Source: RPRC01 sp034933285
GTDB taxonomy: Bacteria > Desulfobacterota > Desulfuromonadia > Geobacterales > Geobacteraceae
NCBI GenBank assembly: GCA_034933285.1
Contig: JAYFNT010000035.1
Span: 1 to 64,000 of the forward strand
DNA: 64,000 nucleotides
Direction: 5' to 3'
The translations under genes were made by a program, and so were the position numbers. The notes under the pieces are model-generated. The model saw nothing but the letters and a program-made list of their open reading frames with translations, was not told the DNA's origin and did not search any database. Below, piece by piece: positions 34,824 to 42,830 of the stretch (position 1 is the stretch's first letter; each line of letters begins with the position of its first letter).

Positions 34824-34848
34824 GGGCGAACACAAGGTTCGCCCCTAC
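34824..34848. repeat. Short GGGGC/GCCCCTAC repeat
   Basis: GGGCGAACACAAGGTTCGCC followed by CCTAC, in the 143-bp gap between the fusion protein and pump genes. The rest of that gap (34718-34823) has GCGC-type palindromes but no recognised feature. Confidence 0.5.
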
Positions 34849-34860
34849 AAAACGACCACA

Positions 34861-36411
34861 ATGGAAGATAATCCGAGAAACATCAGCAAGTGGCTGATCA
34901 CCATAACAGTGATGATCCCCACATTTATGGAGATCGTCGACACATCGGTGGCCAACGTGGCGTTGCCCCACATGCAGGGAAGCCTCAATGCCGGTACGGA
35001 CGAGGTAACCTGGGTGATCACCTCCTACCTGGTGAGCAATGCCGTCATCCTGCCCATGACCGGGTGGCTGGCGCGCATGTTCGGCCGGAAGCGTTTCTTT
35101 ATCACCTGCATCATCCTCTTCACCCTTTCATCACTGCTTTGCGGGGCAGCACCGAACCTCGGATCGCTCATCGTCTTCAGGATTATCCAGGGCGCTGCCG
35201 GCGGAGCGCTCATACCGACCAGCCAGGCCATTCTTATGGAAACATTCCCCCCCCATCAGCAGGGTATGGCCATGGCCATCTTCGGCATAGGGGCAATGTT
35301 CGGGCCGGTCGTGGGACCAACGCTCGGAGGGTGGATCACGGACAACATGAGCTGGCGCTGGATCTTCTACATCAACATCCCGGTTGGCATCTTCGCAGTG
35401 GTCATGACGAAGTACTTCATCTTCGATCCGTCCTACCTGAAGCGGCGGAAGATGGCCATCGACTACTGGGGTCTGATCCTGCTGACGATTGGCATCGGCT
35501 CACTGCAGGTGGTCCTGGACAAGGGCCAGCAGGATGACTGGTTCAGCTCGTCGTTCATCATCACCTTCTCCATCATATCAGCTGTTGCGCTGCTTCTGTT
35601 CGTGTTCGCCGAACTGAGGCAAGAACAGCCGGTCGTCAATCTCCGGCTCTTCAAGGACATTTCGTTCTCGTCCGGCAACTTCATCATGTTCATCGTCGGT
35701 TTCTGCCTCTACGGTTCCATCGTCATGATCCCCCTGTTCCTCCAGACGATGATGGGATACAGCGCAACCATGGCAGGGATGGTCATGGCGCCGGGCGGCA
35801 TAGCAACGCTGTTCGCGATGCCGGTGATCGGTCTTCTTGTCCAGCGCCTGGACGGAAGGATCATAGTTCTGGCAGGTCTGATCTTTGGGGCCTGGTCCAT
35901 GTTCATCATGCAGGGCTTCAACCTGGAAGCCTCCTATTGGACCTTCGTCTTGCCCCGCGTATTGCTGGGTGTTTCCATGGCCATGATATTCGTGCCGCTG
36001 ATAACCATTACCCTTTCCACCATACCCAAGGAAGAAATGGGCAACGCCACCGGGATGAACAACCTGCTGCGAAATATCGGCGGCAGCGTCGGTATCGCCA
36101 CATCGACCACGCTCCTGTCCCGGGTCTCCCAGTTCTACCAGACCAGCCTGGCCGCCCACGTGAATCCCTACAGCACCACTGTCCAGCTGCAATGGTCAGA
36201 ACTGCAGCAGGGCGCCATGGCCAAGGGCATTGACGCTGTCACATCACAAAAGACGGCCCTCGGCATTCTTTACGGCATCGTCCTGAAGCAGGCAGGAATG
36301 CTGGCCTACAACTACATCTTCTGGGTTATCGGCATCGCCTTTCTGGCCGTCATTCCGTTCCTGCTCCTGCTGAAGAAACTGAAAGGCCGTGGATCGGCAG
36401 CCGTGCATTGA
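34861..36411 (+). CDS. EmrB/QacA family drug transporter (MFS, DHA2)
   Basis: The 516-residue protein is a 14-segment major facilitator with the DHA2 start PTFMEIVDTSVANVALPHMQ, motif A GWLARMFGRKRFF, and the antiporter motif GIGAMFGPVVGPTLGGWI at about 140-157. With the TolC-like and EmrA-like genes upstream it forms a complete tripartite drug/toxic compound export system across both membranes, probably under the TetR regulator. Substrate cannot be read from sequence. Confidence 0.93.
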   Translation: MEDNPRNISKWLITITVMIPTFMEIVDTSVANVALPHMQGSLNAGTDEVTWVITSYLVSNAVILPMTGWLARMFGRKRFFITCIILFTLSSLLCGAAPNLGSLIVFRIIQGAAGGALIPTSQAILMETFPPHQQGMAMAIFGIGAMFGPVVGPTLGGWITDNMSWRWIFYINIPVGIFAVVMTKYFIFDPSYLKRRKMAIDYWGLILLTIGIGSLQVVLDKGQQDDWFSSSFIITFSIISAVALLLFVFAELRQEQPVVNLRLFKDISFSSGNFIMFIVGFCLYGSIVMIPLFLQTMMGYSATMAGMVMAPGGIATLFAMPVIGLLVQRLDGRIIVLAGLIFGAWSMFIMQGFNLEASYWTFVLPRVLLGVSMAMIFVPLITITLSTIPKEEMGNATGMNNLLRNIGGSVGIATSTTLLSRVSQFYQTSLAAHVNPYSTTVQLQWSELQQGAMAKGIDAVTSQKTALGILYGIVLKQAGMLAYNYIFWVIGIAFLAVIPFLLLLKKLKGRGSAAVH

Positions 36412-36412
36412 C

Positions 36413-36587
36413 CCTGGATCCGTGACGCCTGAACGCCGAGACGAGCAGAATGCCGGGGTTCGAACGTCGCTGACGTCGTCTCATGTCAACTGCACAAGGT
36501 AAACTTCGTCGGACAGTCTCATGCCGGGGCACTGCAAAAACAGAGGCGTTCCGCGCAGGTGAGGCGTGAAGACGCCACGGATCCAGG
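36413..36587. mobile_element. MITE-like element with 12-bp perfect terminal inverted repeats
   Basis: The ends are CCTGGATCCGTG (36413-36424) and CACGGATCCAGG (36576-36587), perfect inverted repeats, bounding a 175-bp non-coding body with GACGTCGTC and TGCCGGGG elements. It starts 2 nt after the stop of the efflux pump gene. No transposase and no clear target duplication is visible. It is different in sequence from the REPIN-like family. Confidence 0.55.
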
Positions 36588-36625
36588 CTGATACGATGTG
36601 CCGGCTTTCTCCGCCTGCTCTCGAT

Positions 36626-37786
36626 TCAACCCGCCAACTCCCTGCACACTGATTCCAGTTCCGCCCCCCTCGCCTCCCAGGAATGCTCCCGGACGGCCTT
36701 TTCCCGGACCCGCGAAGCCAGCTCCCTTCTTTTTCCCCGGTTCAAGATCAGATCCTCCACCCGGTCGGCGAAATCTCCGGTATCGCCGAACCGCGCATAG
36801 GCCCCTGCTTCACCCAGGATTTCCCTGTTGACCGGCGTATCAAAAGCCACTATGGGCAGACCGCACGCCATGTAGTTGAAGAGCTTGCCGTTTGCTTCCG
36901 TGAGAGAAATTTTCGGTGACACGGCAACATCCCCTGCAGTCAGGAGCCCGGCCGCATCGCCATAGTCGATGCGACCGGTGAAGGTCATCCTGTCGGCCAG
37001 GCCCCGTTCCGCTGCCCTGCGCCGGTAATCCTCCTCCGGAAAGCCCATGACCAGGAAGTGTACCAGTGTCCCGCGGTCCCTGAGAAGGCTCGCCACGTCC
37101 AGAAGGATGTCCAGCCCCTGGTAGGTGTTCAAGATGCCGAGGAATACCGCAACCGGAATGTCCGCTGGAATGCCCAGGCGTCGTCGCGCTTCAGCCCCGG
37201 CACGGGGGGCGAACTCATCCGTGTCCACGCCGTCCATGAGCACCCGCACCTTGTTTTCCGGCATTCGCCACCTGTCCCGCAGGTCGTCTGCCCCCGGACC
37301 GGAACTGGTTATGATACGGTCCGCGCTACGGTTTACGAATCCCTCGACCCCCCGGAAGAGACGATAAAGCAGCGATCCCTCCTTGACGAAACCGTGATCG
37401 GCGATCTCCCCGGTCAGACTCCCCTGGCAATCGAAAAGGAGCGGGATCCCCAGCAGGCACTTGAGGAAGATGCCGATAAAGGCCCCCTCGTGCAGATGGG
37501 CATGGATCATGTCCGGACCGAATTTGCGCGCGACCGCGAGGGCTTTGAGAAACAGCAGGATATCAAGATAGGGTTTGTGCCAGGACGGGCCGGCAGCGAG
37601 TTTGCGGTACCATGGCATGCAAGGGATGCGATAGACAGGGATTCCAGGCATGTCCCTGCCAAGGTGATAGGTGACGATCCGGACGTCATGGCCGTGCCGG
37701 ATCAATGCGCGCGCCTCCTCGTAGATGCGCACATGGCAGCCCCGGTCCGCGAAATAGGGGGTTGGCGCCAGCACCAGGATCCGCAT
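36626..37786 (-). CDS. Glycosyltransferase family 4 (GT-B)
   Basis: The 386-residue protein starts MRILVLAPTPYFADRGCHVR and has a GT-B fold: an N-terminal acceptor domain and a C-terminal donor domain with VAVFLGILNTYQGLDILLDV, FTGRIDYGDAAGLLTAGDV and the EX7E region LTEANGKLFNYMACGLPIVA. The start is chosen for its AAGGGA site, 7 nt after the stop of the next glycosyltransferase. Acceptor and sugar unknown; cell-surface glycan synthesis is likely. Confidence 0.88.
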   Translation of the reverse strand: MRILVLAPTPYFADRGCHVRIYEEARALIRHGHDVRIVTYHLGRDMPGIPVYRIPCMPWYRKLAAGPSWHKPYLDILLFLKALAVARKFGPDMIHAHLHEGAFIGIFLKCLLGIPLLFDCQGSLTGEIADHGFVKEGSLLYRLFRGVEGFVNRSADRIITSSGPGADDLRDRWRMPENKVRVLMDGVDTDEFAPRAGAEARRRLGIPADIPVAVFLGILNTYQGLDILLDVASLLRDRGTLVHFLVMGFPEEDYRRRAAERGLADRMTFTGRIDYGDAAGLLTAGDVAVSPKISLTEANGKLFNYMACGLPIVAFDTPVNREILGEAGAYARFGDTGDFADRVEDLILNRGKRRELASRVREKAVREHSWEARGAELESVCRELAG

Positions 37787-37793
37787 GCTTCCC

Positions 37794-38738
37794 TTACTCA
37801 AGGTTGATTTTTTCCCTGACAGTATAAATCGGTTTGCCCTGCGTTTCATAATAGGTCCTTGCGATAAGTTCCCCTATGAGGCCGAGCACAATGAACTGGA
37901 CACCGATGAAAAGGAGCAGCACAGTAAGGAGGAGAAGCGGATTTCTGTTCATGCTCATGTTCAGGAACAGCTTCATGTAAATCGTTGCACCGCCTGACAG
38001 CACTGATGCCAGCAGGGTATAGACGCCGAAGCGTCCGAACAGCTGGATGGGCCGGGTGGAATAGTTCAGCAGGAATTTGACGGTCATCAGATCCAGAATG
38101 ACCCGCATGGTGCGTGATATGCCGTACTTGCTGGCGCCGCGGAGACGGGGGCGGTGCCCGACAGGTATTTCGGTCACCCGGGCGCCGATCTGGGACACGA
38201 GCGCCGGAACGAAACGGTGCATTTCGCCGTACAGATTGATCCCGTCCAGCAATTCCCTGCGGTATGCCTTGAGCGTGCAGCCGTAATCATGGAGCCGGAT
38301 GCCCGTCATGCGGGATATGAAGCGGTTGGCGAGAATTGACGGCAAAGTGCGGTTCAGGAAGGAGTCCTTCCGGTCACGTCGCCACCCCGATACCACGTCG
38401 AAACCCTCCCCTATCCTGGCCAGAAGCCTGGGTATGTCGGCAGGGTCGTTCTGCAGGTCGCCGTCCATGGGAATGACCACCTGTCCCGAAGCCGCGTCGA
38501 AACCTGCGGCCATGGCAGCAGTCTGGCCGAAATTACGCCTGAAACGGATCACCTTTACCCGAGGGTCGGAAGCGGCGATTTCCTTCAGGATAGGGAAAGA
38601 ACCGTCCGTTGAACCGTCATCGACCATGATCAGTTCATAGTCCGTACCGCTTCCGCCAAGCGCTTCTCCAATCTCCCGGTGAAGGTCGCGGATGTTGTCT
38701 TCCTCGTTGTAAATGGGCACTACTATACTGAGAACCAA
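37794..38738 (-). CDS. Glycosyltransferase family 2, polyprenyl-phosphate type
   Basis: The 314-residue protein has a GT-A domain (LSIVVPIYNEEDNIRDLHRE; DGSTDGS; DXD-like IPMDGDLQNDP) and two C-terminal membrane segments (about 232-255 and 268-290), as in DPM1/ArnC/GtrB proteins that load a sugar onto undecaprenyl phosphate. It precedes the GT4 gene on the same strand. Confidence 0.9.
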   Translation of the reverse strand: MVLSIVVPIYNEEDNIRDLHREIGEALGGSGTDYELIMVDDGSTDGSFPILKEIAASDPRVKVIRFRRNFGQTAAMAAGFDAASGQVVIPMDGDLQNDPADIPRLLARIGEGFDVVSGWRRDRKDSFLNRTLPSILANRFISRMTGIRLHDYGCTLKAYRRELLDGINLYGEMHRFVPALVSQIGARVTEIPVGHRPRLRGASKYGISRTMRVILDLMTVKFLLNYSTRPIQLFGRFGVYTLLASVLSGGATIYMKLFLNMSMNRNPLLLLTVLLLFIGVQFIVLGLIGELIARTYYETQGKPIYTVREKINLE

Positions 38739-38821
38739 TAAATTTCCTCGCTATCTATGTATCACCTGTTAAAGTTTTTTCCTGAATAATTACCCCAAAT
38801 AATACCTCAAGCAATCGTGCC

Positions 38822-38933
38822 GCCCCCCTCATCCGTCCCTTCGGGCCACCTTCTCCCTTGATGGAGAAGGGATTCTTTCTAATTACCCTCTCCATCAAGG
38901 GAGAGGGCGGCGTCCTACGTCGGGTGAGGGGGT
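38822..38933. repeat. REPIN-like inverted repeat, copy 10
   Basis: GCCCCCCTCATCCGTCCC at the left and GTCGGGTGAGGGGGTC at the right, with inner CCTTCTCCCTTGATGGAGAAGGG and CCCTCTCCATCAAGGGAGAGGG. It lies in the 243-bp gap between two glycosyltransferase genes. Confidence 0.85.
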
Positions 38934-38981
38934 CTTCATTTGCTGCTGGTTTCCGGCACTGATCCCCAGCTCTTCTTTTCA

Positions 38982-39950
38982 CTACCATTCCGCCCCACTG
39001 CCGAACTCCTTGATCCTTTTCACGGTCACCACACCCTGGGAAGGGACCCGGCTCCGGCCGGCATATCTGATCAATCCCCAGATAAGGCCTGCGCCGTAGG
39101 ATAGATGAAGAAGGGCGAAAACCAGTGGAAGAAGCAGCGCAGGCAGGGGGTCTTTCTTCTCAACCACGGCATGAACAGCGCCTGCCGCGCACATGACTAG
39201 GTAACACAAAAGGGGAAAGTAGTAAACAATCCCTTGTACGAAAGGAAGAACGAAAAGGTAAACAAGGAACACCGCGGGCACATACGGCGCCGGTCCGCTC
39301 CCGCCGCCCAGCAGGATCTGCTGTGCCCTTCCTCTGCCGTAGCCGAAAAGCTGGCGGATGAACGCCGGGATCGATCTTCGCTGGCTTCGAAAGACAGCCA
39401 GTTCTGGATCATGCATCAACTTCCCCCCCTGCCGTTTGATCCTGACCAGGAGTTCGTTTTCCTCGTTGGGGTAAAGGCGTTCGTCGAAACCGTCATTTTC
39501 CCTGAAGACCCGGGCCGACACGGCGAGGTTGCAGAGGATCAGTTCATGATCTCCCGTCTCGCGGAGAACACCTCTCCTCCTGTAGCGGTTGCTGACACCG
39601 CCTCCGCCGAAGGGGGACGCCAATGCCATGCCGAAAGAGCGCTGGAGAACCGAATCGCTTTCCGGTGTCAGGGACGGTCCGCCGACCACGGCCAAAGCTT
39701 CGTCCGAAAAATGATCAGCGATCGTCGACAAAGCCGCGGGCTCCACCATCGAATCGTCGTCCAGGAAGCAGAGGATCTCCCCACCTGCCCTGCCTGCGGC
39801 GATGTTGCGCTGGCGGCTGGGGCAGGAGCCCTCGGCCACCAGCACCTCGAAAGATCCGGCTGGATAGTCCAGCAGCCGCAACCTGCCCAGCGCCCTCACT
39901 TCGCCTCCCGGCTTCACCGGGATGATTATGGATATTTTCTGAGGAACCAT
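38982..39950 (-). CDS. Glycosyltransferase family 2 with membrane tail
   Basis: The protein (322 residues from the ATG at 39950; a GTG and an ATG 12-15 nt upstream are possible too, without clear ribosome sites) has a GT-A domain: KISIIIPVKPGG, EVLVAEGSCPSRQRNIAAG, the DXD region LCFLDDDSMVEP, and an acceptor block LYPNEENELLVRIKRQGGKL. Two to three membrane segments follow (about 235-300). Probably surface polysaccharide synthesis, in one functional group with the two transferases at 36626-38738. Confidence 0.85.
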   Translation of the reverse strand: MVPQKISIIIPVKPGGEVRALGRLRLLDYPAGSFEVLVAEGSCPSRQRNIAAGRAGGEILCFLDDDSMVEPAALSTIADHFSDEALAVVGGPSLTPESDSVLQRSFGMALASPFGGGGVSNRYRRRGVLRETGDHELILCNLAVSARVFRENDGFDERLYPNEENELLVRIKRQGGKLMHDPELAVFRSQRRSIPAFIRQLFGYGRGRAQQILLGGGSGPAPYVPAVFLVYLFVLPFVQGIVYYFPLLCYLVMCAAGAVHAVVEKKDPLPALLLPLVFALLHLSYGAGLIWGLIRYAGRSRVPSQGVVTVKRIKEFGSGAEW

Positions 39951-39997
39951 GTGTATATTCATCACGTTGTTGATCTATTGATGAAGCCGCAAAGAAT

Positions 39998-40079
39998 CGT
40001 CATACCCGTGGAATCGGGTATCCAGTTAGAATGCAATATGCTGAAATTTCTGGATTCCCGCTTGCGCGGGAATGACGTT
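39998..40079. repeat. CGTCATxCCCG...CGGGAATGACG repeat
   Basis: CGTCATACCCG at the left and CGCGGGAATGACG at the right are inverted copies, with GGAATCGGGTATCCAG and CTGGATTCCCGC inside. This resembles a well-known type of intergenic repeat in many proteobacteria and is not related to the REPIN-like family here. Confidence 0.65.
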
Positions 40080-40130
40080 TAAATATTATTCGGCAATATT
40101 GCGAGACCATCATCATTATATATTTACAGC

Positions 40131-40157
40131 AAAAAGACCGGGAAGTCCCGGCCTTTT
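40131..40157 (-). terminator. Terminator after ccsA
   Basis: CCGGGACTTCCCGG with flanking AAAAGG and TCTTTTT on the minus strand, 30 nt after the stop of the CcsA gene. A-rich and T-rich flanks on both sides make it bidirectional in form. Confidence 0.65.
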
Positions 40158-40189
40158 CCTTCGGCATTCAACCTAGCGCTGCCTGCCCC

Positions 40190-41041
40190 CTACCCGGCAC
40201 CGTAGCTGTGCAGGCCGGAAAGGAGCAGGTTGACCCCCAGATAGCAGAAGATCGTCGCGGCAAACCCGGCGATGGAAAGGATCGCGGAACGTCTTCCGAC
40301 CCATCCGCGGGTGATCCTGGCATGGAGAAAGGCCGCGTAAATGAACCAGACTATAAGTGACCAGGTTTCTTTCGGGTCCCAGCTCCAGTAAGTGCCCCAA
40401 GCGTAGTTGGCCCAGGCTGCACCGGTCATGATTCCGATTGTCAGGAGCGGAAACCCCACCATGATGGCGCGGTAATTCAGCTCGTCCAGCACTTTCGCCG
40501 TGGGGAAGAGGGAAAACGCGCCGCCCGCACGGACGTTTCCGCCGGCGCACTCGTGCCTGGCCTTCATCAGGTACATGATCGAAACGCCGCAGGCAACCGC
40601 AAATGCGGCATAGCCGAGAAAACAGGTGATCACGTGATAAAGCAGCCAGTTGCTCTGCAAGGCAGGCAAGAGAGGTTCTATGCCGCTGTCCAGGCTGCGT
40701 TGCGCCCAGGCCATTGCCAGGAAGGCAAAGAGGACGGCGAATGCTCCCACGGCCCGGACCCGGTATCTGGCATCCATCAACAGGTAGATCAGGATGATGG
40801 CCCAGGCAAAGAAGACCACTGATTCGTAAAGGTTCGACAGGGGAGCATGCCCGTAGCCCAGGTCGTATGCTTCCTTCCAGCGAAACCCTATGGCGGCGGT
40901 ATGAACGATGAATCCGAACAGGGTTACCATGGTTCCGCCCAGCCCCACTCTTCTGTTCCTGGAAGCCAGGTAGACGAAGAACGTGACGGTTGAAGCAAGG
41001 TAGGCAAGCGCAGCGACATTGAAAAGATTGGAACTGGACAT
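40190..41041 (-). CDS. ccsA: Cytochrome c biogenesis protein CcsA/ResC
   Basis: CcsA carries heme across the membrane for attachment to c-type cytochromes (System II), together with ResB. The 283-residue protein has about eight membrane segments, the heme-handling WWD-type motif WANYAWGTYWSWDPKETWSL (about 207-226) and conserved histidines (YHVITCFLGYAAF, LHARITRGW). It starts 17 nt after the resB stop. Confidence 0.92.
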   Translation of the reverse strand: MSSSNLFNVAALAYLASTVTFFVYLASRNRRVGLGGTMVTLFGFIVHTAAIGFRWKEAYDLGYGHAPLSNLYESVVFFAWAIILIYLLMDARYRVRAVGAFAVLFAFLAMAWAQRSLDSGIEPLLPALQSNWLLYHVITCFLGYAAFAVACGVSIMYLMKARHECAGGNVRAGGAFSLFPTAKVLDELNYRAIMVGFPLLTIGIMTGAAWANYAWGTYWSWDPKETWSLIVWFIYAAFLHARITRGWVGRRSAILSIAGFAATIFCYLGVNLLLSGLHSYGAG

Positions 41042-41058
41042 CCGAATGGTCTCCGTGA

Positions 41059-42417
41059 CTACATTTTTATCAGATTATCCGAAAGTTTTTCGAAGAAATC
41101 CTTGAACGCCACCGGATTCCTGCCGGCATTCCCGGCCATCACGACACGACCGTCCGCAAGCCGGACCCAGATTCTCCTGTTGGACAGGAAAAAGGCCATG
41201 AACAGCCCTCCGACCAGCAGGAAACAGCCCGCCCAGACGATAATCACACCCGGGTCCCTGACCACCTTGAGGCCTGTAATCCAGGCTTCGTCAATGCTGT
41301 CGCATGTGAATACCAGATTTCCTCCCCTCCGGGCGTCAAAGTCGGGATAACGCTGAAGCAGCAGAACGGTTTGATGTTCGCCGACCCGGTGAATGAATTC
41401 CGCGAGAACCGCGGGTCCCGAGGCATGGGGGAAACTGGGCCGCACTTCGGGGATATAATCCAACGGTTTGAAGGAATCACCGCCCGGCAGCGAAACTGTT
41501 TCACCCTGTCGGGCTGTTATGCGTACGACTGACCCGTTGGCACGTTCCCTGGCGGAGAAATGGAAAGTCGGAGGGCCTGCAGTGCTGTATCCGCTCTGAT
41601 AAAAGGTAACACCCCGGTAAGCCAGTGGACGGTTGACTATGACCACACTTCTGTCCACAACCGTCCGCCCCTTATCGATAATGCTCAGCACACTCTTGAA
41701 CTCCTTGGGAACCCCGGTCTCGTAATAGCTGATTGAAAAGGAATCACACCGGAGAGTGTAACCCAAGTCGATTCTCCTGCCGCCGGTACCGACGGCAATC
41801 GTGGTGATGCTCCCTCCTTCGGGTATCTCCGCATAGGTCTCGAAACCGAACAGCGATCCCAGGATGACCCCGATGAAGATGATGATGATGCTCAAGTGGA
41901 GCACATAGACGCCTATCCTGCCATAGCGGCCCTTCTGGGCAAACAGGTGGATCTCCTTGCCGACCCGTGTCGCATGGGGCACGGCAAACTCACGCCCCAG
42001 AAACGCCGACACCTTCTGTTCCATGTCGGCGGTATTGTCCCTGGTCTTCCACTGTTTTGAAAAGGGAAGTGATTTCTCCAGCGCTTCGTCAAGGACCATC
42101 GGCGGACGGGTGATGTTTTTCCAATCGCGGGGAAGCCGGCGCAGGGAACAGGCGATCAGGTTCATACACAGCAAGCCGAGCAGAGCGGTGAACCACCAGG
42201 AATGATACATGTCGAATAAACCCAGTGTGTCGTAGAAGCGGTATTTGACCATGCTGACAGTGTGCAGGTATTTCTCGAAGGCCGGAGTTCCTTCCTGGGG
42301 AACGACAGTCCCGATGATCGATACTGTTGCCAGGCCGATCAGGAGGAAAATGGTCAGCTTCAGAGAGGAAAAGAATTTCCAGATGGAATCCGTCAGGTCG
42401 TTGGCAACAGTTCTCAA
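41059..42417 (-). CDS. resB: Cytochrome c biogenesis protein ResB
   Basis: ResB (Ccs1) partners CcsA in System II cytochrome c maturation. The 452-residue protein has the family start LTDSIWKFFSSLKLTIFLLIGLA, an early W-rich helix (YHSWWFTALLGLLCMNLIACS), a third membrane segment (about 175-195), a large periplasmic domain, and a C-terminal segment (GVIIVWAGCFLLVGGLFMAF). Multi-haem cytochromes are a hallmark of Geobacter, so this pair is likely essential for respiration. Confidence 0.92.
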   Translation of the reverse strand: MRTVANDLTDSIWKFFSSLKLTIFLLIGLATVSIIGTVVPQEGTPAFEKYLHTVSMVKYRFYDTLGLFDMYHSWWFTALLGLLCMNLIACSLRRLPRDWKNITRPPMVLDEALEKSLPFSKQWKTRDNTADMEQKVSAFLGREFAVPHATRVGKEIHLFAQKGRYGRIGVYVLHLSIIIIFIGVILGSLFGFETYAEIPEGGSITTIAVGTGGRRIDLGYTLRCDSFSISYYETGVPKEFKSVLSIIDKGRTVVDRSVVIVNRPLAYRGVTFYQSGYSTAGPPTFHFSARERANGSVVRITARQGETVSLPGGDSFKPLDYIPEVRPSFPHASGPAVLAEFIHRVGEHQTVLLLQRYPDFDARRGGNLVFTCDSIDEAWITGLKVVRDPGVIIVWAGCFLLVGGLFMAFFLSNRRIWVRLADGRVVMAGNAGRNPVAFKDFFEKLSDNLIKM

Positions 42418-42830
42418 TGAGTGTCTCCGGGAACAAATGAGGGATAACGGGAATCAAACCGTTACCCCTTTCTAACTGCCTTGACGAAGGCCGTTGAATC
42501 CGCGGCCGAAATCTTTTTCGGCGAAACCTTGCCCTGCGCGTCAATTCAAAACCGGCGCGGTTTCTTTCCGGTAAAAAGAGTATTCATATTTTCATATACC
42601 GGCCCGCATCTGTCAAGAATAAACGCTGACGGCATTTTGTGTCCGGCTGAAGACTTCAACCTTGCGCGAATAGGCCCCGGCTGCTTTTTTACCTTGAAAA
42701 AAAAGGCGTCTGGTGCTAAAAGTGCAAAGGTTTTCATGGTTTTTTGCTCCGCGGCAGAGGGTTTGCCGGGGAGATGACCCGCGGGGCGGATTATGCTGCC
42801 GCAATATACGGTCGGATTCCGGAGGGAACG
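42418..42830. other. Intergenic region between divergent resB and chemoreceptor genes
   Basis: This 413-bp stretch has no coding potential of note. Upstream of resB on the minus strand lies a hairpin (TAACGG/CCGTTA, about 42442-42467) and a TTGACA with no good -10 partner (42617-42622). Nothing else was recognised; the GGAGG site of the chemoreceptor is at its right edge. Confidence 0.5.
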
